From NCBI GenBank assembly GCA_965263205.1, contig CBDHHF010000035.1, positions 62,001 to 126,000 of the forward strand: 64,000 bases of DNA. The letters are read 5' to 3'. The position numbers and the translations under genes were made by a program. Origin of the DNA: JBCCIM01 sp965263205 (GTDB taxonomy: Bacteria; Bacteroidota; Rhodothermia; Rhodothermales; JAHQVL01). The notes below the pieces were generated by a model. It was not told the DNA's origin. It worked only from the letters and a program-made list of their open reading frames with translations, and searched no databases. This document shows, one piece after another, positions 50,466 through 59,748 of the stretch (positions are counted from its first letter, which is position 1; each line of letters begins with the position of its first letter).

Positions 50466-50585
50466 ACGTGAGAATCTGCGGTTGGGGGTGCAGCCTTCAA
50501 TATACTGGCATGCCGGCAGAATGCGTAGCTACACCGGCAAAGCGACAACAGAATATCGATTGATTTACAGAAAGATGGTTCTAAA

Positions 50586-50604
50586 ATTAAGAAATTTTCT
50601 CAAT
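50586..50604. promoter_or_regulatory. Possible LacI-family operator
   Basis: ATTAAGAAATTTTCTCAAT is a 19-bp near-palindrome (one mismatched pair plus the centre) 39 bp upstream of the LacI-family gene and 120 bp from the divergent epimerase start. It is AT-rich, so chance is a real possibility. Confidence 0.35.
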
Positions 50605-50642
50605 TATCGTATATTGCAACCTTAACCACCAAATTAGTTTGC

Positions 50643-51653
50643 ATGAAACCCACCTTAAAGGACATCGCCGATACGACGGGGCTTTCAGTCTCCACCGTAT
50701 CGCGGGTGTTGCGCGGCAAGGCCAAGCGAAAATCAGCCAATGTATCGCTGATCATCGAAGCCGCCCATAGCCTGGGCTATCCAATCTACTCCGATTCGGT
50801 GTTTAACTCGGTTCGGAAAAGAAATAAACACTTGTATGTTGCGCTGATTGCGTCTACGCATATTGGCGAATTTTACTCCTCCTTCTTTGCCGGCTTCAAT
50901 GACGCTGCGATCGAAAACGACACGCACCTGACGCTTATCAACGCTGAGCCAAACGCAGAGGTGCTTATCGATTTGCTGCATAAAATTGCCGGCAAAGGCT
51001 ATGATGCTGCCGTCCTCTTCCTGCCTATGCTTAATGAGGCAGACTACCGCACCATCCTCGCCAAGCTTCCCCGGCATTTCATTGTCATCTCAGCAGCCTC
51101 AATTTTTCACCCGGTTATGGACACCGTGTCGTTCGATTCTTACCGCGGTGGTCTACTCGTGGCAAAGCATTTCCATGAGCGCGGCTACAAAGAGTTAGGT
51201 GTTGTGATCGGCGATACAGGTCGCAACGAATCGCTACTCAGGAAGAGTGGCTATACCGATTATATCCAACACCATTCAGACATGAACCTAATCTGGCAGT
51301 TTGAAGGAAATTACACCTTTGAATCCGGTCAGGCTGCGTTTGAAGCCTATAAAAAGCTGTCTCAAAAGCCCCGGGCTATTTTTCTCATAAACGATCAGAT
51401 GTGTCTTGGTTTTATGGAGCAGGCGCGGCGAGCCAGCGTACAAATCCCAAAGGATGTAGCGCTCGTTGGGTATGACGACTTGCCCGTTTGCAATCAGCAT
51501 TTTCCATCGATTTCCTCTGTAAACACTGATTATGCGCAGTTGGGCCAGAACGCGCTCAACATGATCAATGAGAAAATCAGAGGAGATGCCACCGCCCACC
51601 AGGGTCTAGTTCGCGTTGTGCCAGTATCGCTGTCCATGCGGGAATCTTCATAG
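50643..51653 (+). CDS. LacI family transcriptional regulator
   Basis: A 336-residue sugar-responsive repressor. Helix-turn-helix at residues 4-25 (TLKDIADTTGLSVSTVSRVLRG), hinge helix up to about 60, then a periplasmic-binding-protein-like core with FAGFNDAAIENDTHLTLINAE, DTVSFDSYRGGLLVAKHFHERGY, AIFLINDQMCLGFMEQA and VALVGYDDLPVCN. It is flanked by the epimerase, xylA and GH43 genes and most likely controls them in response to a pentose or hexose. Confidence 0.95.
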   Translation: MKPTLKDIADTTGLSVSTVSRVLRGKAKRKSANVSLIIEAAHSLGYPIYSDSVFNSVRKRNKHLYVALIASTHIGEFYSSFFAGFNDAAIENDTHLTLINAEPNAEVLIDLLHKIAGKGYDAAVLFLPMLNEADYRTILAKLPRHFIVISAASIFHPVMDTVSFDSYRGGLLVAKHFHERGYKELGVVIGDTGRNESLLRKSGYTDYIQHHSDMNLIWQFEGNYTFESGQAAFEAYKKLSQKPRAIFLINDQMCLGFMEQARRASVQIPKDVALVGYDDLPVCNQHFPSISSVNTDYAQLGQNALNMINEKIRGDATAHQGLVRVVPVSLSMRESS

Positions 51654-51896
51654 CCCTAAAGCGGCCGGCTATTGTGACCCCATACCAGGTAACACGTAGG
51701 TTGCGATGGGCACAATTGCATCCTTCGATATTGCCCCTATCATGGCCATCGATGCAGGCCGGTTTCGCTTTAGTCTTTTCTTCGTTTTTATCCTTTGCGC
51801 GTAATACGCAAAGATCTTAAATTGCATTTTTTTGCATGAAAGATGTAAATAATTCTCAAGCCACCCACCTTCATAGCAACCCAACCCCGCAGCGTT

Positions 51897-53216
51897 ATGT
51901 CTTCAAGCTCCAAGTATTTTCCTGATATCAGCAAAATTCCATTCGAAGGCGCTACATCCAGGAATCCGCTAGCCTTCAGGTATTACAACCCCGACCATCA
52001 GGTGGCGGGCAAATCTTTACGCGAGCATTTCAAGTTTGCCTGCGCTTACTGGCACTCGTTCTGCAATGTCGGCGGCGATCCTTTTGGGCCAGGCACCAAG
52101 GTCTTCCCTTGGGATGCAGATGCTGATGCCGTAAGTCGCGCCAAACATAAAATGGATGCTGCTTTCGAGTTCATGACCAAACTGGGGCTCGACTACTACT
52201 GCTTTCACGACTACGACCTGGTAGACGAAGGTGCAGACCTTGCGTCTTCAGAAAAAAGATTACAAGCCATCACGGACCACGCCCAGCAGCACATGGCCGA
52301 CACCGGTATCAAGGTGCTCTGGGGCACTGCTAATCTGTTTAGCAACCCCCGCTACATGAACGGCGCTGCCACCAACCCGGATTTTGATGTATTGGCGTAT
52401 GCAGCCGGCCAGGTAAAGCAAGCCCTGGATGCAACGCTGAAGCTCAACGGAGAGAATTATGTTTTCTGGGGGGGCCGCGAAGGCTACATGTCGCTACTAA
52501 ATACCGACATGAAACGCGAGCAAGACCATCTGGCGCGTTTCCTTCACCTTGCCAAAGATTATGCACGCAGCCAGGGCTTCAAAGGCACCTTCTTTATAGA
52601 ACCCAAACCGTGCGAGCCGAGCAAACACCAGTACGACTACGATTCTGCAACGGTGATTGGATTTTTGCTGAACTACGGGCTGGACAAAGACTTCAAACTG
52701 AACGTTGAAGTCAACCACGCCACCCTTTCGGGCCATACGTTCCAACACGAATTACAGGTTGCTGCAAACGCTGGCATGCTCGGCAGTATCGATGCAAACC
52801 GCGGTGACCACCAGAATGGCTGGGATACAGATCAATTCCCCAACAACATTTACGACCTCACAGAGGCTATGCTCGTGTTTTTGCGCGCCGGTGGCATGCA
52901 AGGCGGCGGCGTAAACTTCGACGCTAAAACACGTCGAAATTCCACCGACCTGACCGACTTATTTTATGCGCATATCGGCGGTATGGATATTTTTGCGAGG
53001 GCCTTGATGATTGCAGATGCCATTATTCAGGAATCACCCGTTGAGCAAATGCGGACCTACCGGTATGCATCGTTTGACGATGGCGATGGGAAAGCTTTTG
53101 AAAACGGCAAGCTGTCTCTAACGGACTTACATGCGCGCGCAACGGCAGGCTCAGAACCACGCATGACCAGTGGCCGGCAAGAACTGTTCGAGAACATACT
53201 CAATTGGTATATCTAG
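51897..53216 (+). CDS. xylA: Xylose isomerase
   Basis: A 439-residue enzyme (class II length) that converts D-xylose to D-xylulose. The catalytic His104 and Asp107 are in YCFHDYD, the bridging Glu235 and Lys237 in FFIEPKP, and metal ligands in EVNHATLSGHTFQHE and GSIDANRGD. It lies about 240 bp after the LacI regulator and is convergent with a GH43 enzyme likely to release xylose, with a terminator between them. No xylulokinase is visible in the window. Confidence 0.97.
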   Translation: MSSSSKYFPDISKIPFEGATSRNPLAFRYYNPDHQVAGKSLREHFKFACAYWHSFCNVGGDPFGPGTKVFPWDADADAVSRAKHKMDAAFEFMTKLGLDYYCFHDYDLVDEGADLASSEKRLQAITDHAQQHMADTGIKVLWGTANLFSNPRYMNGAATNPDFDVLAYAAGQVKQALDATLKLNGENYVFWGGREGYMSLLNTDMKREQDHLARFLHLAKDYARSQGFKGTFFIEPKPCEPSKHQYDYDSATVIGFLLNYGLDKDFKLNVEVNHATLSGHTFQHELQVAANAGMLGSIDANRGDHQNGWDTDQFPNNIYDLTEAMLVFLRAGGMQGGGVNFDAKTRRNSTDLTDLFYAHIGGMDIFARALMIADAIIQESPVEQMRTYRYASFDDGDGKAFENGKLSLTDLHARATAGSEPRMTSGRQELFENILNWYI

Positions 53217-53223
53217 CCAATTA

Positions 53224-53256
53224 AAAAGGGGACGCAACTACTTTGCATCCCCTTTT
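53224..53256. terminator. Bidirectional intrinsic terminator
   Basis: A 14-bp stem with one mismatch (AAAAGGGGACGCAA against TTGCATCCCCTTTT) between the convergent xylA and GH43 genes. Confidence 0.85.
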
Positions 53257-54846
53257 CTATTCCAGTTCGCGGTAGTCAAACCATAAGAAATCAGCCGGCA
53301 GTGCGTTACGCGCCAGATCCTGGCAGCAAATGCCCACAAAACAGCCAGTAAACGCTGCCCGATATCGATCGCCCGCTCCCCTGATGTAGTCATCTGACAG
53401 TATACTCGCATCAAGGGGGCCACCGATTGGCAAGGATTGTCCCCCATCGATAGAGAAATCAAATTGTAAAGCAGCGCCACGCAATCTCGCGCTAAGTACA
53501 ATCTGATGAGCTCCTGTAATGTCTACCGGCTTTTCCAACAGGGTGAGTTCGAAATCATCACTTGAAGCAATCGAGATAAACTTTCTGGTCCCAGATTCAT
53601 CACCCGTAACGTGCAGATAGTGGTAGTGTCCAGTATTGTAGTAGAAAACAAGCCCGGCTAGTTGCTGGAATGTATCCGGCTCAAATTCGAGCGCTGTTGC
53701 TACGTCTACATTGTAATGCTGCACGCGTCGCGCAACCAGACTTTGATTATGCAGCGAGGCAAGCGAGGCCTGCCCCACCAACCGCAATGCATCCCGCCGA
53801 GCAAGCAGCGAGCACCAGGACTCCGACACTGGTGTTCTGAGGGATTGAAAGTTGATGTCCAGCGTGTCCCTGTCGAACCGGACGCGTTCAGGTTGCTTAA
53901 CCGGCTTTTTACCTTCTAAATCAGGCGCCGGCACCTCTACGCGTGGATAGCCTCCATGGGCAAGTACGGGCCAACCATCGGACCAATGCACACGCTCCAG
54001 GGCTGTTTCCCTTCCGAGTATACATCTACCATGCGGCGTAAGGGGGCGTCCGACAAGAAACGCGAGGTACCACTCGCCGCCCTGGGTCTCTACCAATGAG
54101 CCATGGCCGGCTTTTTGTAGCGGCAGCGAAGCATCATCCCGGGACGTCACAAGTGGCTTGCCAGGATAAACTTCATAAGGCCCTGTAACAACTCGTGCGC
54201 GCATTATGGTAGCCGCGTGACCGTATTCTGTGCCCCCTTCGGCTAATAGCAAATAGTAGTACCCATCTTTGAAATAGAGATGAGGACCTTCTGTCGCACC
54301 CAGGGCTGTACCTTTGGTAAGGGAATAGACCTGACCAACAAGTTTACCAGCAGCCGCATCAAATTCCTGCATGATAATGCCGCCAAAAAAATCGCTTTGT
54401 CGGTGATCAATGCGCATGCTCGTGTACCACTTACAGCCATCATCGTCGTGAAACAACGATCCGTCAAAGCCGGCGGCATTCAAGAAGATGGGATCTGACC
54501 AGGGTCCATTGATATCAGATGCCGTAACCAGGAAGTTGGGGGTGTCTTTCCAGTGGCCATCAAAAGATTTCACATTGGAATACACAAGATAAAATGTCCC
54601 CTTGTCATAAGACAGACAGGGCGCCCAAACGCCACACGAATCGGGTGTGCCGCGCATGTCCAATTGGGACACCCGTTTGAGCGGCCGGCAAAGCAATTCC
54701 CAGTGAACGAGATCACGCGAATGATGGATCTGCACGCCTGGAAACCATTCAAATGTGGATGTGGCGATGTAATAATCATCTTCGACGCGAACGATAGAAG
54801 GATCAGGATTAAAGCCCTTTAGAACCGGATTAACAATAGTCTTCAT
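53257..54846 (-). CDS. Glycoside hydrolase family 43 beta-xylosidase-like enzyme
   Basis: A 529-residue GH43 enzyme. The five-bladed propeller starts with the catalytic base Asp15 in GFNPDPSIVRVEDDYYIATSTFEWFPG. The pKa-modulating Asp is probably in GFDGSLFHDDDGCKWY, and the acid Glu in LGATEGPHLYFKDGYYYLLLAEGG. A C-terminal beta-sandwich (about 330-529) completes the architecture of GH43 xylosidases and arabinofuranosidases. There is no signal peptide from the ATG at 54846, so it acts on imported oligosaccharides in the cytoplasm. The frame opens at 54945 with poor codons. Confidence 0.93.
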   Translation of the reverse strand: MKTIVNPVLKGFNPDPSIVRVEDDYYIATSTFEWFPGVQIHHSRDLVHWELLCRPLKRVSQLDMRGTPDSCGVWAPCLSYDKGTFYLVYSNVKSFDGHWKDTPNFLVTASDINGPWSDPIFLNAAGFDGSLFHDDDGCKWYTSMRIDHRQSDFFGGIIMQEFDAAAGKLVGQVYSLTKGTALGATEGPHLYFKDGYYYLLLAEGGTEYGHAATIMRARVVTGPYEVYPGKPLVTSRDDASLPLQKAGHGSLVETQGGEWYLAFLVGRPLTPHGRCILGRETALERVHWSDGWPVLAHGGYPRVEVPAPDLEGKKPVKQPERVRFDRDTLDINFQSLRTPVSESWCSLLARRDALRLVGQASLASLHNQSLVARRVQHYNVDVATALEFEPDTFQQLAGLVFYYNTGHYHYLHVTGDESGTRKFISIASSDDFELTLLEKPVDITGAHQIVLSARLRGAALQFDFSIDGGQSLPIGGPLDASILSDDYIRGAGDRYRAAFTGCFVGICCQDLARNALPADFLWFDYRELE

Positions 54847-55020
54847 TCCGTACAGATTATGCATAGTTGGTTTATATTGACCCGGCTTACGTGCCCAGTG
54901 TGTGCGGTTCAGAATTCGGTATGATGTAGCCGGAACAAGGAACACATCCGGGCTTTCAGAAGCCGATTTGACACCACAAGGACTTCACCCAGACGTTAAC
55001 CAAATCTACCCCGACGCATC

Positions 55021-56247
55021 ATGAATACCGGCATTGGCGGATCAGATATACAGACAGAACTCGTAAAATTCCAGGACTGCACAACTGATGTTAGGCCAAT
55101 CCTACCATCTGAACATAAAATCAGATTAAAAAAAGCTGCTGACCTTCTGAACACAAATAACCTGGATGCTCTCTACCTGCACGCCGGCTCCAACCTGCTC
55201 TATTTCACAGGTATGAAATGGAAGCCCTCAGAGCGCATGGTGGGTGCTTTATTAACTGCCGAGGGCGATCTCCAGTATATCGGCCCTGCCTTTGAAGCCG
55301 GCACCATCAACAGCTACATGAAACTTGAGGCGCCACTGCAGTGCTGGGAAGAACACGAAAGCCCCGCCGCCCTGCTTGGCAGTATGTTGCGCAAAATGTT
55401 GCGCAAAGCCGGCATAACTGGTAGTCAGTTGGCGGTAGACGAGTCGGTACCTTTCTTCATCTCCGAGGCATTACGCGCGGCAAATCCCGCACTTGAACTG
55501 GTTGATGCAACGCCGGTCACCGCCGGATGCCGCATGTATAAATCAGATGCTGAGCTCGCCATCATGCAACGTGCCAAAGACATTACCCTGGCCGTCCAGA
55601 AGGCAGCGGCGCGCATCATGCATCCGGGGATTGCAGCCAAAACGGTCATCGATTTTATCAACGAAGCCCATATTCGCTCAGGCATCCCCACAGGATCGTA
55701 CTTCTGTACCGTACTGTTTGGAGAAGACACCCAGTACCCTCACGGTGTACCAGTCCCACGGCCCCTGCAAAACAACGACGTAGTGTTAGTCGATACAGGC
55801 TGCCAGCTACATGGGTACATATCAGACATTACCCGCACGTACGTCTACGGCACACCTACCGCAAGACAACGCGAAATCTGGAATCTGGAAAAAGCAGCAC
55901 AAGCAGCGGCATTTGCGGCAGCGCAGCCAGGGACACCTTGCGGTGCTGTGGATGACGCTGCACGGCGCGTATTGGAAGCAGCCGGCCTCGGTCCTGACTA
56001 CCAATTGCCCGGACTCCCCCACCGAACAGGCCACGGCACCGGACTCGATATCCACGAACACCCCTACCTTGTCCGTAGCGACCAGACACCGTTGGAAAAA
56101 GGCATGGTGCTCAGCGTCGAACCCATGATTTGTGTCCCCGGCGCTTTTGGCATTCGACACGAAGATCACTTTTACATGACAGACGAAGGCCCTCGCTGGT
56201 TTACCCAACCGATGCCTTCACTGGACGCCCCATTCTCAAATGCGTAA
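55021..56247 (+). CDS. M24 family Xaa-Pro peptidase
   Basis: A 408-residue metallopeptidase: an N-terminal creatinase-like domain (about 25-170) and a pita-bread catalytic domain. Metal ligands are visible: Asp in VLVDTGCQLHGYISDITRTYVYG, His in HRTGHGTGLDIHEHP, Glu in VLSVEPMI and Glu in GIRHEDHF. It cleaves dipeptides or N-terminal residues before proline. It sits between the carbohydrate genes and a T9SS cargo gene; no functional link is obvious. Confidence 0.92.
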   Translation: MNTGIGGSDIQTELVKFQDCTTDVRPILPSEHKIRLKKAADLLNTNNLDALYLHAGSNLLYFTGMKWKPSERMVGALLTAEGDLQYIGPAFEAGTINSYMKLEAPLQCWEEHESPAALLGSMLRKMLRKAGITGSQLAVDESVPFFISEALRAANPALELVDATPVTAGCRMYKSDAELAIMQRAKDITLAVQKAAARIMHPGIAAKTVIDFINEAHIRSGIPTGSYFCTVLFGEDTQYPHGVPVPRPLQNNDVVLVDTGCQLHGYISDITRTYVYGTPTARQREIWNLEKAAQAAAFAAAQPGTPCGAVDDAARRVLEAAGLGPDYQLPGLPHRTGHGTGLDIHEHPYLVRSDQTPLEKGMVLSVEPMICVPGAFGIRHEDHFYMTDEGPRWFTQPMPSLDAPFSNA

Positions 56248-56293
56248 GAAAATGGTTATTTTCGGATACCGCAATCCTCACAGGTATCAGTTC

Positions 56294-57847
56294 ATGACCG
56301 TTAGCTCAAAAGCGATTACGTTTTACCGTACCCTGTTTGCCGGCCTCGTAGTGTCGCTCAACGCCAGTCTGTATCCCTTGCATGCGCAGGAGGCACAAAC
56401 GCTACCCCGCATAGAAATGACAGACCTGACGTATGCCGGCGCCTTTCGCTTGCCCGCTGATACCTACGGGGCATCTTCGATGAACTATGCAGAAGGGCCG
56501 ATTGCCTACAACCCGGGCCGGCATACGCTGTTTGTAGTCGGCCACAGCCACCAACAAGCACTCGCCGAATTTGCAATTCCACCGCTTGTCACGTCTCAGG
56601 CGCTTACTGATTTGCTTATTGCGGATCCGCCACGCCAGGCATTTGCGACGGTGCTCGACAAAGTGAACGGCGGTAATCCACAAGCACTCGATCGGATTGG
56701 TGGCCTGGTGTGCCTGGAAACACAAGCGGGACGCGAACTCATGGTGAACAGCTACGAGTACTATGATGCGCCGGCAGACAATTCCCTCTCGACGTTCATC
56801 GTACGTGATGCCGACAACCTGGCAGCATCCAGCATAGATGGATTTATTAGCCTGAATCCCGAAGCCGCGCATGTTTCTGGCTGGCTCTCTCCCATCCCTG
56901 CGATTTGGCAACCGCTGCTGGGTGGTACGTATCTGACCGGACATGCAAGTGGCATTCCGATCATCGGCCGCACCAGCGTTGGGCCTTCAGCGTTTGCGTT
57001 TGATCCGTTCCAGGTGGCCGGCACAAGCAACGTTCCTTCCTCACTGCCCACAACACGCTTGATGGATTTCTCGCTGGCGCATCCACTGCACCCTGACCTC
57101 GACAACAACACCCGCGCCAACGACATCTGGACCCACCTTTCGCGCGCCGTCTACGGCTTCATCGTACCCGGCACACGGACCTATATGACACTTGGCTATT
57201 CAGGCGGACATCAAAGTGGCGTTTGCTATAAATGCACCCAAACAGACGGCACGTTGTGCGATGGTTATTGTGCGCCTGATGCAAATGACTATGATCAGTT
57301 CTACTGGCTTTGGGATGTAAATGACATGGTAGAAGTCCGCGAAGGCCGGCTCGATGCCCATGCAGTGCGTCCTTACGCTTACGGACCGTTGCCAACCCCT
57401 TTACAAGGCGCTACTCCTGCCATCAACGGCGCCACGGTGGATTTCAATGATGGTATCCTGTATCTCGCGTTGCGTGAAGCCGATACGGCGCAGGGTGAAT
57501 TCAACAATCCGCCCGTTATCCTGGCGTATGCGTTACCAGACATCTCAAAATCGGTAGCACTGGAAGCAGACGAGTTGCCCACCGGGATCAAACTCTCCCC
57601 CGTTTATCCAAATCCGGTTCAAAACCAGGCTTCCTTTGATGTAGTGCTTCCTCAAAGCAGCCAGGTTGCAATCCAGGTGTATGATAGTTTAGGGCGGGAG
57701 ATTCAAGAATTGTTCAACGGCCTCTTCGCCGGCAATCAATCCCAAACGATTGTGTTCACCTCATCACACTGGCCTGCAGGTCACTATTTCATCCGCATAC
57801 AAACAGAGGAAGCCAGCCGGCTCCTTTCATTTATCCACCAACCATAG
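56294..57847 (+). CDS. Secreted protein with T9SS type A sorting domain
   Basis: A 517-residue exported protein: signal peptide ending LHAQ, a large region with propeller-like strands (LTYAGAFRLPADTYGASSMNYAEGPIAYNPGRHTLFVVGHSH) and two disulfide-like Cys clusters (GVCYKCTQTDGTLCDGYC). The C-terminal sorting domain starts VYPNPVQNQASFDV and ends FIRIQTEEASRLLSF. It would be exported by the type IX system and attached or released at the surface. The start at 56294 gives the signal peptide; the frame opens at 56240 and overlaps the M24 gene. Confidence 0.88.
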   Translation: MTVSSKAITFYRTLFAGLVVSLNASLYPLHAQEAQTLPRIEMTDLTYAGAFRLPADTYGASSMNYAEGPIAYNPGRHTLFVVGHSHQQALAEFAIPPLVTSQALTDLLIADPPRQAFATVLDKVNGGNPQALDRIGGLVCLETQAGRELMVNSYEYYDAPADNSLSTFIVRDADNLAASSIDGFISLNPEAAHVSGWLSPIPAIWQPLLGGTYLTGHASGIPIIGRTSVGPSAFAFDPFQVAGTSNVPSSLPTTRLMDFSLAHPLHPDLDNNTRANDIWTHLSRAVYGFIVPGTRTYMTLGYSGGHQSGVCYKCTQTDGTLCDGYCAPDANDYDQFYWLWDVNDMVEVREGRLDAHAVRPYAYGPLPTPLQGATPAINGATVDFNDGILYLALREADTAQGEFNNPPVILAYALPDISKSVALEADELPTGIKLSPVYPNPVQNQASFDVVLPQSSQVAIQVYDSLGREIQELFNGLFAGNQSQTIVFTSSHWPAGHYFIRIQTEEASRLLSFIHQP

Positions 57848-58198
57848 CGCGCGTAATCAAAACAGAACCCTACCTGGCTGCAACCAACCTCTTCCAGCCA
57901 CTCTCCTAACACACCCCTACATAGAAGCGGTAGTACTTTAAACATGCGTAGTTTATCACCCAAAACTAATCGACCATTGGTAAGCCATAGCCGTATTGGA
58001 AACGGTTTTTCTGCATCAGAATCGTCGAATTACGGCTTTACATTTAAGTAATACGTTAGTAACGCTATAGCAACACAGAGTTGTTCATTTGATAAGCAGT
58101 AAGTTTCTGCGTGATGGTATGTTGCGATGTCTAAACAAGCCACGAAGCCTGTGTTGTGGCTTGTTTTCGTTCATTCAAAACCCCATTACCCGAGAGAG
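57848..58198. other. 350-bp upstream region of the PhoX-like gene
   Basis: Mostly non-repetitive sequence; I see no recognisable Pho box. The only clear structure is the hairpin 58133-58166, listed separately. Confidence 0.4.
58133..58166 (+). terminator. Terminator-like hairpin in the leader of the PhoX-like gene
   Basis: AAACAAGCCAC and GTGGCTTGTTT form a perfect 11-bp stem with a 12-nt loop, ending in four T, 33 bp before the start codon. It could be an attenuator of the PhoX-like gene or the late terminator of the preceding gene 285 bp upstream. Confidence 0.55.
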
Positions 58199-59668
58199 AT
58201 GAAAAAAGCTGCTAACACGCTTTTCCGCTTGCTCCTCATCCCCGTCCTGGCAGTATCTTTAAGTGGCTGCGACATCCTGGTTGACTTGTTCAACGACGAT
58301 GGCGACGAAGGTGGAAGCACAGTAACCCTTACCAATCACTCTGTAACGCCGGCCCTCGTTAAAAACGTAGCCCCTGGTGTTGAAGTCTTTTCTCTGATGT
58401 CTAGTGACGATACGTTCCCCATGTCACCAAACTTCAGAATGGGCGGTTCACCTGACGGTGCCGGCCTCCTCAAAAACGCTGATGGTACCTTCACGTTTGT
58501 AACCAACCACGAAGACAACTACTCAGTCTCACGCATCACGCTCGACGAAACGTTCAAACCAGTGGCTGGTGAGTACATCATCACTTCTGACCATGGACGC
58601 TGGCGTCTTTGCTCTGCTACGATGGCTACGCCAGAAGAGCATGGCTATGGCCCGCTGTTCATCACAGCTGGCGAGAGTGGCCCTGAGTCTCAGATTCACG
58701 GTGCTGATCCTTTCGCTGCCCAGAATACCTCGCGTATCCTGACAGCATTTGGTGCCTGGAGCACAGAAAACGCACTGCCGCTTCCTAAAACGGCATTCGT
58801 GAACAAAACGATTGTTATCATCGGTGATGACGATTCGCGCGAATTCGGTGGCCAGATTGCCATGTACGTTGGCGATGGTGTTGGTAACCTCGACACCGGT
58901 GACCTCTACGTGCTTGCTCGCACAGACGACAACGTGAGAGAGAAAGACATGGTTGTTGGCGAAACCTACGCTGTAGAATTCCGCCAGATTGAAGACCAGC
59001 AGTCTCTCGCACCTTCTGAGTTCAACCCTGCTTCTGCAGCACTCAGCGCCATGCCTTTTGGCCGTGTAGAAGACCTCGACTACCGCAAAGACGGTGTTGG
59101 TCGTGAGATCTACTTCAACGTTACGGGTCAGAATGACTCAGGCGCCAATGCTGACTTCTCTCGTACGAAGTACGGCCGGGTTTACCGCCTCACACTTGAT
59201 CCAACAAACCCACTCTTTGGTACGCTGGAAGTGATCCTTGACGGTGACGAGCCAGGTCCTGCTGAAGAATTCCAGAACCCAGACAACATCCTGGTAACGG
59301 AAAACTATGTTTACGTCCAGGAAGACCCGAACGGGTATGGCGACGAAACGCACGACGCATACATCTACCAGTATGAAATTGCTACTGGCAACATGGCTGT
59401 AGTAATGGAACTGGACCACCGTCGTGGCGAAGACAAGTACAACGTTGACCGTGACGGTGTAACGCCACGCGAATCTCGCCTCGGTGGCTGGGAATACGGT
59501 GCGATGCTTGACATCTCTGACACCATCGGCATCGAAAACACGTTTATGCTGAACGTTCAGCCACACTCTTGGAGAAGCCCACTCTACGCAGGTGTAGACG
59601 GTGGCGCACTCCGTGCAGCTGAAAACCAGGCCAGCCAGATCCTTGTTGTCAAAGGATTGCCCCGCTAA
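58199..59668 (+). CDS. PhoX-like phosphatase/DUF839 lipoprotein
   Basis: A 489-residue lipoprotein (lipobox LSGC, Cys24) with the features of the PhoX/DUF839 propeller: DGAGLLKNADGTFTFVTNHEDNYSVSRITLD, GRVEDLDYR, GRVYRLTLDPTNP, FQNPDNILVTENYVYVQEDPNGYG and the late HSWRSPLY. PhoX enzymes are Ca2+/Fe3+-dependent alkaline phosphatases on the periplasmic side. The gene uses more CGT, GGT and GCT codons than its neighbours, suggesting high expression. RBS GAGAGAG is close to the ATG at 58199. It is followed by a strong terminator. Confidence 0.85.
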   Translation: MKKAANTLFRLLLIPVLAVSLSGCDILVDLFNDDGDEGGSTVTLTNHSVTPALVKNVAPGVEVFSLMSSDDTFPMSPNFRMGGSPDGAGLLKNADGTFTFVTNHEDNYSVSRITLDETFKPVAGEYIITSDHGRWRLCSATMATPEEHGYGPLFITAGESGPESQIHGADPFAAQNTSRILTAFGAWSTENALPLPKTAFVNKTIVIIGDDDSREFGGQIAMYVGDGVGNLDTGDLYVLARTDDNVREKDMVVGETYAVEFRQIEDQQSLAPSEFNPASAALSAMPFGRVEDLDYRKDGVGREIYFNVTGQNDSGANADFSRTKYGRVYRLTLDPTNPLFGTLEVILDGDEPGPAEEFQNPDNILVTENYVYVQEDPNGYGDETHDAYIYQYEIATGNMAVVMELDHRRGEDKYNVDRDGVTPRESRLGGWEYGAMLDISDTIGIENTFMLNVQPHSWRSPLYAGVDGGALRAAENQASQILVVKGLPR

Positions 59669-59682
59669 GCCTGTTTGACTTA

Positions 59683-59723
59683 ACAGGGGTTTCAGTGCCC
59701 TTCACTGAAACCCCTGTCTTTTT
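59683..59723 (+). terminator. Strong intrinsic terminator after the PhoX-like gene
   Basis: A 15-bp perfect stem (ACAGGGGTTTCAGTG and its complement) with a CCCTT loop, followed by C and a run of seven T. Confidence 0.93.
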
Positions 59724-59748
59724 TTCTGACGTTCCGATTGATCACACC

